A program made the translations under genes and the position numbers. Below the pieces are notes generated by a model. It saw only the letters and a list, made by a program, of their open reading frames with translations, was not told the origin of the DNA and searched no databases. A stretch of DNA of 42,974 bases from Nitrosomonas sp. (GTDB lineage Bacteria > Pseudomonadota > Gammaproteobacteria > Burkholderiales > Nitrosomonadaceae), in the NCBI RefSeq assembly GCF_024282095.1, contig NZ_JAMWZS010000025.1, positions 1 through 42,974 of the forward strand, read 5' to 3'. Below are positions 29,711 to 38,770 of the stretch, one piece after another (positions within the stretch are counted from its first letter, which is position 1; each line of letters begins with the position of its first letter).

Positions 29711-30280
29711 TCAATCATCAATAAGCACATGACCAAAAAAAGCAAATACTCCGATAGCAACGCCAGTAACAAACTGAGCATGCACCAAGTAAGAAAATTT
29801 CTTCAGCTCAGCGGGTGTATAACGTAAGGTCAAGAACAGGCCGAAGATTCCTTGCCAGATGATCAGTACCAGCAAGGCTGGGAAGAAAAGAATGTAGCTA
29901 TATCGAGAGAATCCCATCATGGTGATATGTAACAGAATGATGGCGATTGTTGCAATGCCGATGTAAATATGTGTGCGATTCATCCAGGTTAGCAAGCGGT
30001 TAAGATGGGATGAATTGATCGGGGGGACATAATCCGGGAGCAAACGCTGCGCTAATTTTCCTTGACCCAACGCCAGTTTCAGCAAGGTGCGGAAATAAAT
30101 GAATGCCAGCAGTACTAAACCCGTTTTACCAAAACCTTCACCGAGTTCGGTCAGGAATGTTTCGCGTTCTTCAGGAATTGAGTGAACCGAATAAGCATAA
30201 ATAAAATATACCAATGAAACCAATGAAATAACAAACACATAAATGAGGAAATTGCGGATATTCTTGAACGATTGCTGCAT
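29711..30280 (-). CDS. four- or five-helix membrane protein with bis-heme-like histidine pattern
   Basis: A 189-residue integral membrane protein with hydrophobic segments at about 11-31, 53-69, 104-122, 130-152 and 166-184. Histidines are placed as in membrane b-type cytochromes: His104 and His118 lie 13 residues apart in one helix and His167 and His184 lie at the two ends of the last. This resembles ferric-reductase-like or cytochrome b561-like electron carriers, though I cannot name the family and no FAD/NAD domain is attached. A role in passing electrons across the membrane is inference. It is 30 bp downstream of the PEP-CTERM gene, so probably co-transcribed with it. Confidence 0.65.
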   Translation of the reverse strand: MQQSFKNIRNFLIYVFVISLVSLVYFIYAYSVHSIPEERETFLTELGEGFGKTGLVLLAFIYFRTLLKLALGQGKLAQRLLPDYVPPINSSHLNRLLTWMNRTHIYIGIATIAIILLHITMMGFSRYSYILFFPALLVLIIWQGIFGLFLTLRYTPAELKKFSYLVHAQFVTGVAIGVFAFFGHVLIDD

Positions 30281-30310
30281 GTTATTGATCAGTGTGCTTG
30301 ATGGTAAAAT

Positions 30311-31111
30311 TTAATATTCATAATCATGATGTTGTATGTTCGCGCTATAAACCTGCCTGCGGTGAAAAATGTTAAGTGTTATCAATCCAAGAAGAAACGA
30401 TAGGACCACTGATGGTTCAGGTACAGGCGAGATGGTAAAATCAAAATTGCCTTGTACATGATTCGACAATAGGATATTACAATCAGGAAGGCATATGGAT
30501 TCCAAACCTGGCCCGCCTTGGAGTCCCACGGTATAAAGCTGCCCCGCAACAATGGGGCGTGAAAATAGACCATGCGCTGTTGGATCGAATACATCAGACA
30601 ATAATAAGCCGCCGCCCGGCCCACTCCAATTAATATTCCAGCCAATCAAGCCAAATGCATCACTCCCAATGGTATCCACGACTGAAACGTCATATACCAT
30701 GGAAAAAGAACCATCGTTGTCCGCTATAAACGAATAGCTCCAGAAATTATTTCTCAAACCGACTAAATAGAAGTTTGCTTCACCTGAATAGCCAAATTCA
30801 CTGAAAGAAACATGTCCTGAATTACCACCAGATCCCCAAGTTGCCTCAGCACTCCCGGAAACAGTAAGCGATTGATTGGCATCCACTGCGGTTGCATTAA
30901 CTGCGGCATGCAAGGGTGCCAGTGGCGTTCCCCATGAATCTGTCGCAGAGTCAAGGACAAGGCTGGTCACAACGGCAGTATCGCCATCCAGTTCTTTTAA
31001 TACTGCTTCTGCATGTAAATCAATTAAGGCTGAAACAGGCACGGCAAGTGCTGTATTAGTGAGACTACATAAGAATACAGCTAATGTGATGATCAAGTGC
31101 TTACTGTTCAC
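30311..31111 (-). CDS. PEP-CTERM sorted exported protein
   Basis: An exported protein with a C-terminal PEP-CTERM signal: VPEPS at residues 230-234, a hydrophobic helix VVLSFLLGLITLNIF and a basic HRR. Exosortase is expected to cut and process such proteins, and the system is linked to exopolysaccharide producers. I start at the GTG at 31111 because GAGG lies 8 nt upstream and the product (266 residues) then begins directly with the signal peptide NSKHLIITLAVFLCSLTNTALA; an ATG at 31156 would add 15 polar residues. The mature part is rich in Gly, Ser and Asp, with two cysteines (SICLPDCNILL) near the end, and I do not recognise a catalytic fold. No exosortase gene is in this window. Confidence 0.82.
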   Translation of the reverse strand: MNSKHLIITLAVFLCSLTNTALAVPVSALIDLHAEAVLKELDGDTAVVTSLVLDSATDSWGTPLAPLHAAVNATAVDANQSLTVSGSAEATWGSGGNSGHVSFSEFGYSGEANFYLVGLRNNFWSYSFIADNDGSFSMVYDVSVVDTIGSDAFGLIGWNINWSGPGGGLLLSDVFDPTAHGLFSRPIVAGQLYTVGLQGGPGLESICLPDCNILLSNHVQGNFDFTISPVPEPSVVLSFLLGLITLNIFHRRQVYSANIQHHDYEY

Positions 31112-31217
31112 GATAGCAGCCTCATTTTTTATGGAATTGGAATCATAAGGCTCCAATTATAAACACGCAAATTTTATATGGACTTAATCCTTCAGTGTTT
31201 GCGGTAAAGAATTGGTG

Positions 31218-31679
31218 CTAATGCGTTTGATAACCCATGACCTTAATGATTTTCCACGTAAAGTCATGAATGTGAACATCCTCGTTGGCTAAAGGCATCG
31301 ATAAAGCGCCTTTCGATACCGGCGGCAGATCCAGATCAATGTGATGTATTTTGGGGTCGTGCGACATGGTGGCGTGCATGTCCATGTGATGGTGGCCGTG
31401 GATGGGTTCCATGCTGACAACCAATTGGGTTACATGGTAATTTTCACTGCCGTTGTAGATCGTGCCACTAAAAATCCCCCAGCCGAATCCGGCATCAATT
31501 TTCAGTTTCTGAATGGCTTCCGCGGGCAATTCGATCGAATGGGATTGTTTTGAGTCGGATTGTTGACAACAAGGCGTCGTGGCTAAAGATTCACTGGCTA
31601 TCGCGGTATGCGAAATGGCCAGTATTACCAGCGATGATTGCACGAGAATACGCTTAATTGATTGAGATAGAGGTGTCAT
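31218..31679 (-). CDS. exported His/Met-rich protein, possible metal binder
   Basis: A 153-residue exported protein with a signal peptide (ILVQSSLVILAISHTAIAS). The mature chain has a Cys-Cys pair at 37-38, the sequence HGHHHMDMH at 94-102 and further His/Met in MSHD, IHHIDLD and VHIHDF. Such clusters commonly bind Cu, Zn or Ni in the periplasm. I do not recognise the family. It lies about 106 bp upstream of the PEP-CTERM gene on the same strand, near a copper enzyme and a heme-like membrane protein, which makes a metal-handling role attractive but unproven. Confidence 0.65.
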   Translation of the reverse strand: MTPLSQSIKRILVQSSLVILAISHTAIASESLATTPCCQQSDSKQSHSIELPAEAIQKLKIDAGFGWGIFSGTIYNGSENYHVTQLVVSMEPIHGHHHMDMHATMSHDPKIHHIDLDLPPVSKGALSMPLANEDVHIHDFTWKIIKVMGYQTH

Positions 31680-31863
31680 TAAATGTCCTTAACACAGTAA
31701 ACCGTAAATAGAAATTGATTGGGATTATAAATCAAGGGGCGGATTTTATTGGAACAGATGATATAGCATCAATGTAGAAATGTCGGCTTACGATAGTATT
31801 TTTACGCTATCGAGTAATACGCATGAATGCTGTGAAAACTTTGCATCGCGTTGCAAGAATGTT

Positions 31864-33393
31864 TTATTTCTTCTGATAAATCCAATCATTCAACAGGGAA
31901 CGCGCAGCAGCAATAATTTCCGATGCAGTCATACCCAGTGGGCCGTGATTATGTTGCAGCAGGCTATCGGCGGCGGCGCCGTGCAAGTAAACCGCCAGCA
32001 ACAGCGCATGATCCGGATTCAAGCCTTGAGCAATCAGCGCACCGATCATTCCCGCCAGCACATCGCCGGTTCCCGCAGTGCTGAGTCCGGGATTGCCGCT
32101 GGTGTTTATGTGGCGTTCTCCATTGGGAAAGCAGCAAATACTCCCGGCACCTTTCAGCACTACGTAGCAATTGAATTGTTGTGAAATTCTATACGCGGCA
32201 TCCATACGGTTGTTTTGTATGACATGGGTATCCGTTTTCAACAGACGGGCGGCTTCAGCGGGATGCGGGGTCAAGATATTCGGAGCTTTGCGTTGACTGA
32301 GTTTCTTGGCCAGGTGCGGATGTATGGCGATTAGATTTAATGCATCGGCGTCCAGCACTAGAGCCCATTCGGTACTGAGCGCGCAATCCAGCCAGGACAG
32401 TGCTTCCGGTTCGTCACCTAAACCGGGGCCGGCCACCAGACAGTCTAATGATTTCAGCTTAAATAGTTCCGGAGGCGAGCGCAGCATCAATTCAGGTTGT
32501 GAAAAATCAACGGGCGGGGCAAGACGAGTCAGCAAGCCAAGGTAGACGCGTCCAGCGCCCAGATACAAGGCCGAGCGACCGGCAAGCAGCGCTGCGCCGA
32601 CCATGCCGGTAGCGCCACCCAGAATGGCGAGATTGCCGAACGTGCCTTTGTGGCTATTGGCACAGCGCGGAGGGGGCAGCAGCGATTGCGCCAGCTTTTT
32701 ATTAAGCAGCCAGATGTGTGGTGCGGGTGGTGAGGCGAGTGGGATATCCAGATCGCACAACACAACCGTGCCGCAGCACTCAGGCCCGAAGTTGGTGAAC
32801 AGACCGGGTTTTAATCCGATGAATGTCACGGTAATGGTGGCGCGTACCGCCACACCATAAATGCAGCCGTCATCGCTGCCCAGCCCGGATGGAATATCCA
32901 GCGACACGATGGGAACAGGCACCTGATTGACGCGATCCACCCATTCCCGGTATTTGCCTTCGATCGGGCGATGCTTGGATTGATCCAGGCCGATGCCGAA
33001 TAAACCGTCAATCACGACATCCCAATGTTGATCGTTGGGGATGTCGGCGGAGATTTCGCCGCCGCCGGCGAGCCAGGCTTGCATTGCCTGCTTGGCATCG
33101 AACGGTACGCGGTCGCGGTCGCCGGTAAATGCCACAGTAACCGCATGGCCCCATTCCTGCAGATAACGTGCCACAACGAAAGCATCGCCGCCGTTATTGC
33201 CTGGGCCGGCGAGTACCAATACAGAATGATGCGTGTGCTTAAGCAATTGATCACGGATGATTTGCGCAGCTGCCAAGCCGGCCTTTTCCATCAAGCGGGG
33301 AGGGTTGGGCAGCATTGCCGCCTGATGTTCAATGTCACGTATTTCTGCAGTCAAAAAAACGGAATCAGCATTTATCATATTTGTCAGCATCAT
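31864..33393 (-). CDS. nnr: bifunctional NAD(P)H-hydrate epimerase / ADP-dependent dehydratase
   Basis: This enzyme repairs NADH and NADPH damaged by hydration. The N-terminal half (about 1-220) is the YjeF_N epimerase with VLAGPGNNGGDAFVVARYL and DGLFGIGLD. The C-terminal half (about 230-509) is the ribokinase-fold dehydratase with LTPHPAEAARLL and the nucleotide site GNPGLSTAGTGDVLAGMIGAL. 509 residues is the usual length of the fused bacterial form. Several in-frame ATG codons near the start leave the exact start open (33393, 33390 or 33378). It is divergent from purL with 71 bp between starts. Confidence 0.95.
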   Translation of the reverse strand: MMLTNMINADSVFLTAEIRDIEHQAAMLPNPPRLMEKAGLAAAQIIRDQLLKHTHHSVLVLAGPGNNGGDAFVVARYLQEWGHAVTVAFTGDRDRVPFDAKQAMQAWLAGGGEISADIPNDQHWDVVIDGLFGIGLDQSKHRPIEGKYREWVDRVNQVPVPIVSLDIPSGLGSDDGCIYGVAVRATITVTFIGLKPGLFTNFGPECCGTVVLCDLDIPLASPPAPHIWLLNKKLAQSLLPPPRCANSHKGTFGNLAILGGATGMVGAALLAGRSALYLGAGRVYLGLLTRLAPPVDFSQPELMLRSPPELFKLKSLDCLVAGPGLGDEPEALSWLDCALSTEWALVLDADALNLIAIHPHLAKKLSQRKAPNILTPHPAEAARLLKTDTHVIQNNRMDAAYRISQQFNCYVVLKGAGSICCFPNGERHINTSGNPGLSTAGTGDVLAGMIGALIAQGLNPDHALLLAVYLHGAAADSLLQHNHGPLGMTASEIIAAARSLLNDWIYQKK

Positions 33394-33464
33394 CGGATGA
33401 GCAACGATAAGTATATCTTCTCGTGTAAAATTGTAATCTTTAAATAACAGTTTGATACTCCCCG

Positions 33465-36400
33465 ATGCTCCAATTCTGTGGTGGACGTGCGCTATCTTCG
33501 TTTCGTCTGGAAAAATTACTCAAAGAAATTAATACGCTGGATCTGCAAGTAGTCTCGGTAACTACCGAATATTGGCATTTTTGTTCGATGACACGGAATT
33601 TGCAGATTGAGGAATTCAACGCGCTGAGGAGGTTACTCAATGATGACCCGGCTCAGGAAAACAATCCGCATCCTGGCGAATTTTTTTTGGTGTTGCCACG
33701 CCCGGGCACAATTTCCCCCTGGTCCAGTAAAGCGACGGATATTGCGCATCACTGCGGGTTAACTGCGGTTGAGCGCATCGAGCGCGGTATCGCGTATTAC
33801 ATTCAATGCCATGAACAACTTTCGGATCAGGATAAGGCGCGCCTCATGCCTTTGCTGCATGATCGCATGACGGAAGCCGTGTTTGCTTCGTTTGACGATG
33901 CAGCTAAGTTGTTTCAGCATTTTGCACCGAAACCGCTCAACGAGATTGATGTGCGGCATGGCGGTATCGAAGCGTTGCGGCAGGCGAATCAAGCCATGGG
34001 GCTGGCGTTATCAGCGGATGAAATTGAATATTTATTGCATCATTTTCAACGAGTGCAACGTGATCCGACGGATGTTGAATTGATGATGTTCGCCCAGGCC
34101 AATTCCGAACATTGCCGCCATAAAATATTTAATGCGGATTGGATTGTGGACGGTAAAGCGCAGGATAAATCGCTGTTTGCGATGATACGCAACACGCATC
34201 AAGCGCATCCGCAAGGCACGCTGGTGGCTTATGCGGATAACGCCAGTGTCATCGAAGGCGCGGAAATTGCGCGTTTTTACCCAGGCGATCGGCAGGTTTA
34301 CGGCTATGCCCAGGAACAAACGCATATTTTGATGAAAGTCGAAACGCATAACCATCCGACCGCCATTTCGCCTTTTCCCGGTGCGGCCACCGGTGTTGGC
34401 GGGGAAATCCGCGATGAGGGTGCAACCGGCCGCGGTGCCAAGCCCAAAGCCGGATTATCCGGTTTTTCGGTATCCAATCTGAATATTCCCGGTTACACGC
34501 AACCGTGGGAATACGATCGTTCCCATTCTGCTGATGACCCATCAACTTACGGCAAACCGGCGCGTATTGCTTCGGCGTTGCAGATCATGCTGGAAGGGCC
34601 GATTGGCGGGGCAGCGTTTAATAATGAATTCGGGCGGCCTAATCTGGCGGGTTATTTCCGTACTTTCGAGGAGCGCGTTGCTGGAGAGATGCGCGGCTAT
34701 CACAAACCGATCATGCTGGCGGGTGGCATTGGGCAGATTTCCGATCGGCACGTGCGCAAGGAAAAATTTCCACCGGGTGCATTGCTGATTCAACTGGGTG
34801 GCCCGGGCATGCTGATCGGTCTGGGTGGCGGCGCGGCTTCCAGTATGGATACCGGCAGCAATACCGAAGCGCTGGATTTTGACTCGGTGCAGCGCGGTAA
34901 TCCGGAAATGGAGCGGCGCGCGCAGGAAGTGATTGACCGGTGTTGGCAGTTGCAAAGAACCGGCGCTGATAATCCGATTTTATTCATTCATGACGTCGGC
35001 GCGGGTGGTTTATCCAATGCATTTCCGGAATTGGTGCATGATTCCGGCAGAGGCGGGCGGTTCAATTTGCGTGATATTCCGTCTGAGGAAACCAGCATGT
35101 CGCCGATGCAAATCTGGAGTAACGAAGCACAGGAGCGGTATGTTTTGGCGATCAAACCGGAATCACTGGCGGTATTTCAAAGCATTTGTGAGCGCGAACG
35201 TTGTCCGTTTTCCGTTGTGGGCGAAGCCACTGCCGATGAACAGCTGATCGTGACTGATCCGCAATCGGCAACACCGCCGGTGGACATGCCGTTGCCGGTA
35301 TTGCTCGGCAAACCACCGAAAATGACGCGCGATGTGATGCACAAGAGCAGCATATTACCCGCCATTGATTTATCCGGTGTGAATCTGACCGAAGCCGCCT
35401 ACCGGGTATTGCGTTTGCCCGCGGTGGCCGACAAAACCTTTCTGATCGCCATTGGTGACCGCAGCGTCGGCGGCCTATCGGCGCGCGATCAGATGGTTGG
35501 TCCATGGCAGATTCCGGTTGCCGACGTCGCCGTGACCAGCATGGGTTATCAGACCTATCTGGGGGAAGCATTTGCCATTGGGGAACGTACACCATTGGCG
35601 TTGATTGATCCCCAGGCGGCGGCACGCATGGCAGTAGGAGAGGCCATCACCAATATCGCGGCGGCACCGATTGCGGAAATCAGCAAAATCAAACTGTCCG
35701 CTAACTGGATGGCGGCAGCCGGCCATCCGGGCGAAGATGCCGGTTTATATGACGCAGTGCATAGCGTCGGTATGGAATTGTGTCCGCAACTGGGCATCAG
35801 CATTCCAGTTGGGAAAGACTCGATGTCGATGAAGACAGTCTGGGAAGAAACAGACAAAAACACCCATGAAAAAATCCGCAAGGAAGTGACAGCGCCGTTG
35901 TCGTTGATCATTTCCGCATTTGCCAATGTCACCGATGTGCGCAAAACTTTGACGCCGCAATTGCGCACCGATTGCAGCGATACCGAATTGATCCTGATCG
36001 ATCTGGGGCAAGGGCGGAATCGCTTGGGTGGCTCGGCGCTGGCGCAAGTGTATAAGCAAGTGGGCAATGTGGCACCCAACATCGACGGCAAAGCAGGTGC
36101 AGAAAGACTCAAGGCATTGTTTGCCGCGATCCAACAGCTGAATCAGGAAAATAAACTGTTGGCGTATCATGACCGCTCCGATGGCGGTCTGTTCGTGACA
36201 TTGTGCGAAATGGCCTTTGCCGGACATACCGGATTAACGGTGAATCTGGATCAGCTGTGTTTTGACGCGCATAGCAACGATATCGACGGATCTGAATTGC
36301 AGCCTGAACAATTGGGCGGCAGATTTATGGAGCGTTTGTTTGCGGTGCTGTTCAATGAGGAATTGGGTGCCGTGTTGCAGATCGACACTGCACAGCATCA

Positions 36401-37481
36401 TGACGTCATGCAGGTGCTAACCGAAGTCGGGTTGCGCGATGCCAGTTTTGTGATCGGACGGTTGAATGCCACTGATGAAATCCGCTTCATGCGCAATAAC
36501 AAGCCGGTGTTGGCGGAAAAGCGCGTGGATTTGCAGCGTGCCTGGTCGGAAACTACCTATCACATGCAAAAACTGCGTGACAATCCGGTGTGTGCGCAGC
36601 AGGAATACGATCGTATTCTCGATGTCGCAGATCCCGGTCTTCAGGTTGCACTGCGTTTTGATGCGAATGAAGATATTGCCGCACCGTATATTCAAACCGG
36701 CGTGCGTCCCCGCATCGCGATTTTGCGTGAGCAGGGCGTCAATGGCCATGTGGAAATGGCGGCGGCGTTCGACCGGGCAGGTTTTGCCGCACTCGATGTG
36801 CACATGAGCGATATCATTGCAGGCCGTGTGTCATTACAGGATTTCAAGGGATTTGTCGCATGCGGCGGTTTTTCCTATGGCGATGTGCTCGGCGCTGGCG
36901 AAGGCTGGGCTAAATCGATTTTATTCAATGTGCGGGCACGTGATGAATTCGAGGCTTTTTTTCAGCGCGGCGACACGTTCGCATTGGGTGTTTGCAATGG
37001 CTGCCAGATGATGAGCAATTTGAATGACATCATTCCTGGTGCCGAATCGTGGCCGCGTTTCAAACGCAATGTGTCGGAACAATTTGAAGCGCGTTTCGCC
37101 ATGGTGGAAATACAGCCGAGTCCATCGTTATTTTTTGACGGCATGACAGGTAGCCGGATGCCGATCACGGTAGCCCACGGCGAAGGCAAGGTTGAATTTT
37201 CTGCCGATCAACCTGACAATGCAGCTGCATTGGTGACGGTACGTTTTGTGGACAATCACGGACAGGTGACTGAGCAGTATCCCTATAATCCCAACGGATC
37301 GCGCCAGGGAATAACCGGGTTAACCACGCCGGATGGGCGTTTTAATGTGCTGATGCCGCATCCGGAGCGGGTGTTCCGGGCTACGCAGCATTCCTGGTAT
37401 CCGGAACGTTTGAAATCCGCTGCAACGGAAGATGGACCTTGGATGCGCTTGTTCAGAAATGCCCGCAAATGGGTTGGATAG
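33465..37481 (+). CDS. purL: phosphoribosylformylglycinamidine synthase
   Basis: PurL converts FGAR to FGAM with ATP and glutamine, the fourth step of purine synthesis. The 1338-residue single chain is the large proteobacterial type: an N-terminal PurS-like domain, two AIR-synthase-like halves ([44 protein letters not shown] and later [10 protein letters not shown]), and a C-terminal class I glutamine amidotransferase with the nucleophile in [12 protein letters not shown] and the His in MPHPERVFR. It works in the same pathway as purF in this window. The stretch 34-40 kb is visibly more GC-rich than the accessory region on its left. Confidence 0.98.
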   Translation: MLQFCGGRALSSFRLEKLLKEINTLDLQVVSVTTEYWHFCSMTRNLQIEEFNALRRLLNDDPAQENNPHPGEFFLVLPRPGTISPWSSKATDIAHHCGLTAVERIERGIAYYIQCHEQLSDQDKARLMPLLHDRMTEAVFASFDDAAKLFQHFAPKPLNEIDVRHGGIEALRQANQAMGLALSADEIEYLLHHFQRVQRDPTDVELMMFAQANSEHCRHKIFNADWIVDGKAQDKSLFAMIRNTHQAHPQGTLVAYADNASVIEGAEIARFYPGDRQVYGYAQEQTHILMKVETHNHPTAISPFPGAATGVGGEIRDEGATGRGAKPKAGLSGFSVSNLNIPGYTQPWEYDRSHSADDPSTYGKPARIASALQIMLEGPIGGAAFNNEFGRPNLAGYFRTFEERVAGEMRGYHKPIMLAGGIGQISDRHVRKEKFPPGALLIQLGGPGMLIGLGGGAASSMDTGSNTEALDFDSVQRGNPEMERRAQEVIDRCWQLQRTGADNPILFIHDVGAGGLSNAFPELVHDSGRGGRFNLRDIPSEETSMSPMQIWSNEAQERYVLAIKPESLAVFQSICERERCPFSVVGEATADEQLIVTDPQSATPPVDMPLPVLLGKPPKMTRDVMHKSSILPAIDLSGVNLTEAAYRVLRLPAVADKTFLIAIGDRSVGGLSARDQMVGPWQIPVADVAVTSMGYQTYLGEAFAIGERTPLALIDPQAAARMAVGEAITNIAAAPIAEISKIKLSANWMAAAGHPGEDAGLYDAVHSVGMELCPQLGISIPVGKDSMSMKTVWEETDKNTHEKIRKEVTAPLSLIISAFANVTDVRKTLTPQLRTDCSDTELILIDLGQGRNRLGGSALAQVYKQVGNVAPNIDGKAGAERLKALFAAIQQLNQENKLLAYHDRSDGGLFVTLCEMAFAGHTGLTVNLDQLCFDAHSNDIDGSELQPEQLGGRFMERLFAVLFNEELGAVLQIDTAQHHDVMQVLTEVGLRDASFVIGRLNATDEIRFMRNNKPVLAEKRVDLQRAWSETTYHMQKLRDNPVCAQQEYDRILDVADPGLQVALRFDANEDIAAPYIQTGVRPRIAILREQGVNGHVEMAAAFDRAGFAALDVHMSDIIAGRVSLQDFKGFVACGGFSYGDVLGAGEGWAKSILFNVRARDEFEAFFQRGDTFALGVCNGCQMMSNLNDIIPGAESWPRFKRNVSEQFEARFAMVEIQPSPSLFFDGMTGSRMPITVAHGEGKVEFSADQPDNAAALVTVRFVDNHGQVTEQYPYNPNGSRQGITGLTTPDGRFNVLMPHPERVFRATQHSWYPERLKSAATEDGPWMRLFRNARKWVG

Positions 37482-37519
37482 CCCGCGAATCAATTGACCC
37501 GTTAACAGGATAATCAAAA

Positions 37520-38752
37520 ATGACAAATTTTAGTGTAACCCGACGCAACAGAATGTTGAGCATGACTATATTGCTACTGAGCCTATGCTGGAGTAGCGCC
37601 TGGGCCGCCGCCATTAAACCGGCGAAAAAACCGACGCTGAATCAGTGTGTGGCGTTAGGGGATTGGGTTGTGCCGGGTTCCGGTCGGACGACGCAACAGG
37701 ACGTGATTGCGCGCGCAGCAAAAGCATCGGTGGTATTGCTGGGTGAAACGCACGTCAACGCAGATCATCACCGCTGGCAATTGCAAACACTGGTTGCTCT
37801 GCATGCGGTGCGCCCCAATATGGTCATCGGCTTTGAGATGTTTCCACGCCGCGTGCAAGCAGCGTTGGATCAATGGGTGGACGGCAAGCTGAGTGAAAAA
37901 GAGTTTCTGCGGGTTGCCGAGTGGGATCGGGTATGGAATACCGATGCCAATCTGTATCTGCCATTATTTCATTTCGCGCGCATGAATCGTATTCCGATGC
38001 GGGCATTGAATATTGAAACGAATCTGCGTCGCCAGGTAGCGGAAAAGGGTTTTTATGGCATTCCGGTGGAAGAGCGCGAAGGCTTGACGCACCCCGCGGA
38101 ACCCAGCCAGGCGTATGTGGATTATTTGCTGCCGATTTATAAACAGCATGATCGCAAAGATAAGCAAAAGGGCGAAATCGCCCAGGATGATGCTGATTTC
38201 AGACGTTTCATCGGCGGTCAACAACTGTGGGATCGTGCCATGGCGCAAATATTGCAACAGGCGGTGACGGAATCCACAGGTGCGGAAAAACCGCTGGTCG
38301 TGGGTGTCATGGGCACGGGCCATGTGCTGCACGGTTTTGGTGTCGCGCATCAATTACATGACTTGGGCGTCAGGAATGTTGCTGCGTTATTGCCGTGGGA
38401 CAGCGATAAATCCTGCAAAAACCTCGTGGCAGGCGTGGCGGATGCGGTATTCGGCGTGTTGCCGCATGTTTCCGAATCTTTCCGGCCACAGTTCCAACGC
38501 CTGGGAATTCGCTACGAAATGGGCCGAGGCGGTGCCGTGGTGCTGCAGGTGGAAAAAAACAGCATTGCCGAAGCCGCTAAATTACAGGATTCCGATGTGA
38601 TTATTGAAATGGCCGGGCTGCCGCTCAAAGAGACCGAAGATGTGATCAATATCGTCAAACGTCAATCGCCGGGAACCTGGTTACCGCTAACTATCAAAAG
38701 AGACGAGCAGGAATTACAGATCATCGCCAAATTTCCTGCATTGAAACACTAA
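37520..38752 (+). CDS. ChaN-like exported protein with C-terminal PDZ domain
   Basis: A 410-residue exported protein. After a signal peptide (TILLLSLCWSSAWAA) comes a ChaN-type domain with VVLLGETHVNADHHRWQ (71-87), GFEMFPRRVQ and VMGTGHVLHGFGVAHQL; ChaN-like domains bind heme or are proposed to act in iron handling. The mature start shows no lipobox cysteine, so unlike classical ChaN it may be a soluble periplasmic protein. Residues about 325-410 form a PDZ domain (VVLQVEKNSIAEAAKLQDSDVIIEMAGLPL). It is 18 bp upstream of an M1-like peptidase, suggesting a functional pair. The family member with PDZ is widespread in betaproteobacteria but not well characterised. Confidence 0.85.
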   Translation: MTNFSVTRRNRMLSMTILLLSLCWSSAWAAAIKPAKKPTLNQCVALGDWVVPGSGRTTQQDVIARAAKASVVLLGETHVNADHHRWQLQTLVALHAVRPNMVIGFEMFPRRVQAALDQWVDGKLSEKEFLRVAEWDRVWNTDANLYLPLFHFARMNRIPMRALNIETNLRRQVAEKGFYGIPVEEREGLTHPAEPSQAYVDYLLPIYKQHDRKDKQKGEIAQDDADFRRFIGGQQLWDRAMAQILQQAVTESTGAEKPLVVGVMGTGHVLHGFGVAHQLHDLGVRNVAALLPWDSDKSCKNLVAGVADAVFGVLPHVSESFRPQFQRLGIRYEMGRGGAVVLQVEKNSIAEAAKLQDSDVIIEMAGLPLKETEDVINIVKRQSPGTWLPLTIKRDEQELQIIAKFPALKH

Positions 38753-38770
38753 CCCTTACCGCACGAAACT

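Noticed and set aside
29560-29781. Minus-strand frame of 73 codons after the heme-like membrane protein
   Set aside because: It begins inside that gene in another frame, and even its distal 47 codons lack a ribosome site and family resemblance.
31791-31812. Hairpin CGATAG/CTATCG after the nnr gene
   Set aside because: Six-base stem with an AT-only loop region and no T tract; too weak to call a terminator.
34249-36227. Several long antisense frames within purL
   Set aside because: They are shadows of a GC-rich coding sequence; purL covers the stretch without interruption.
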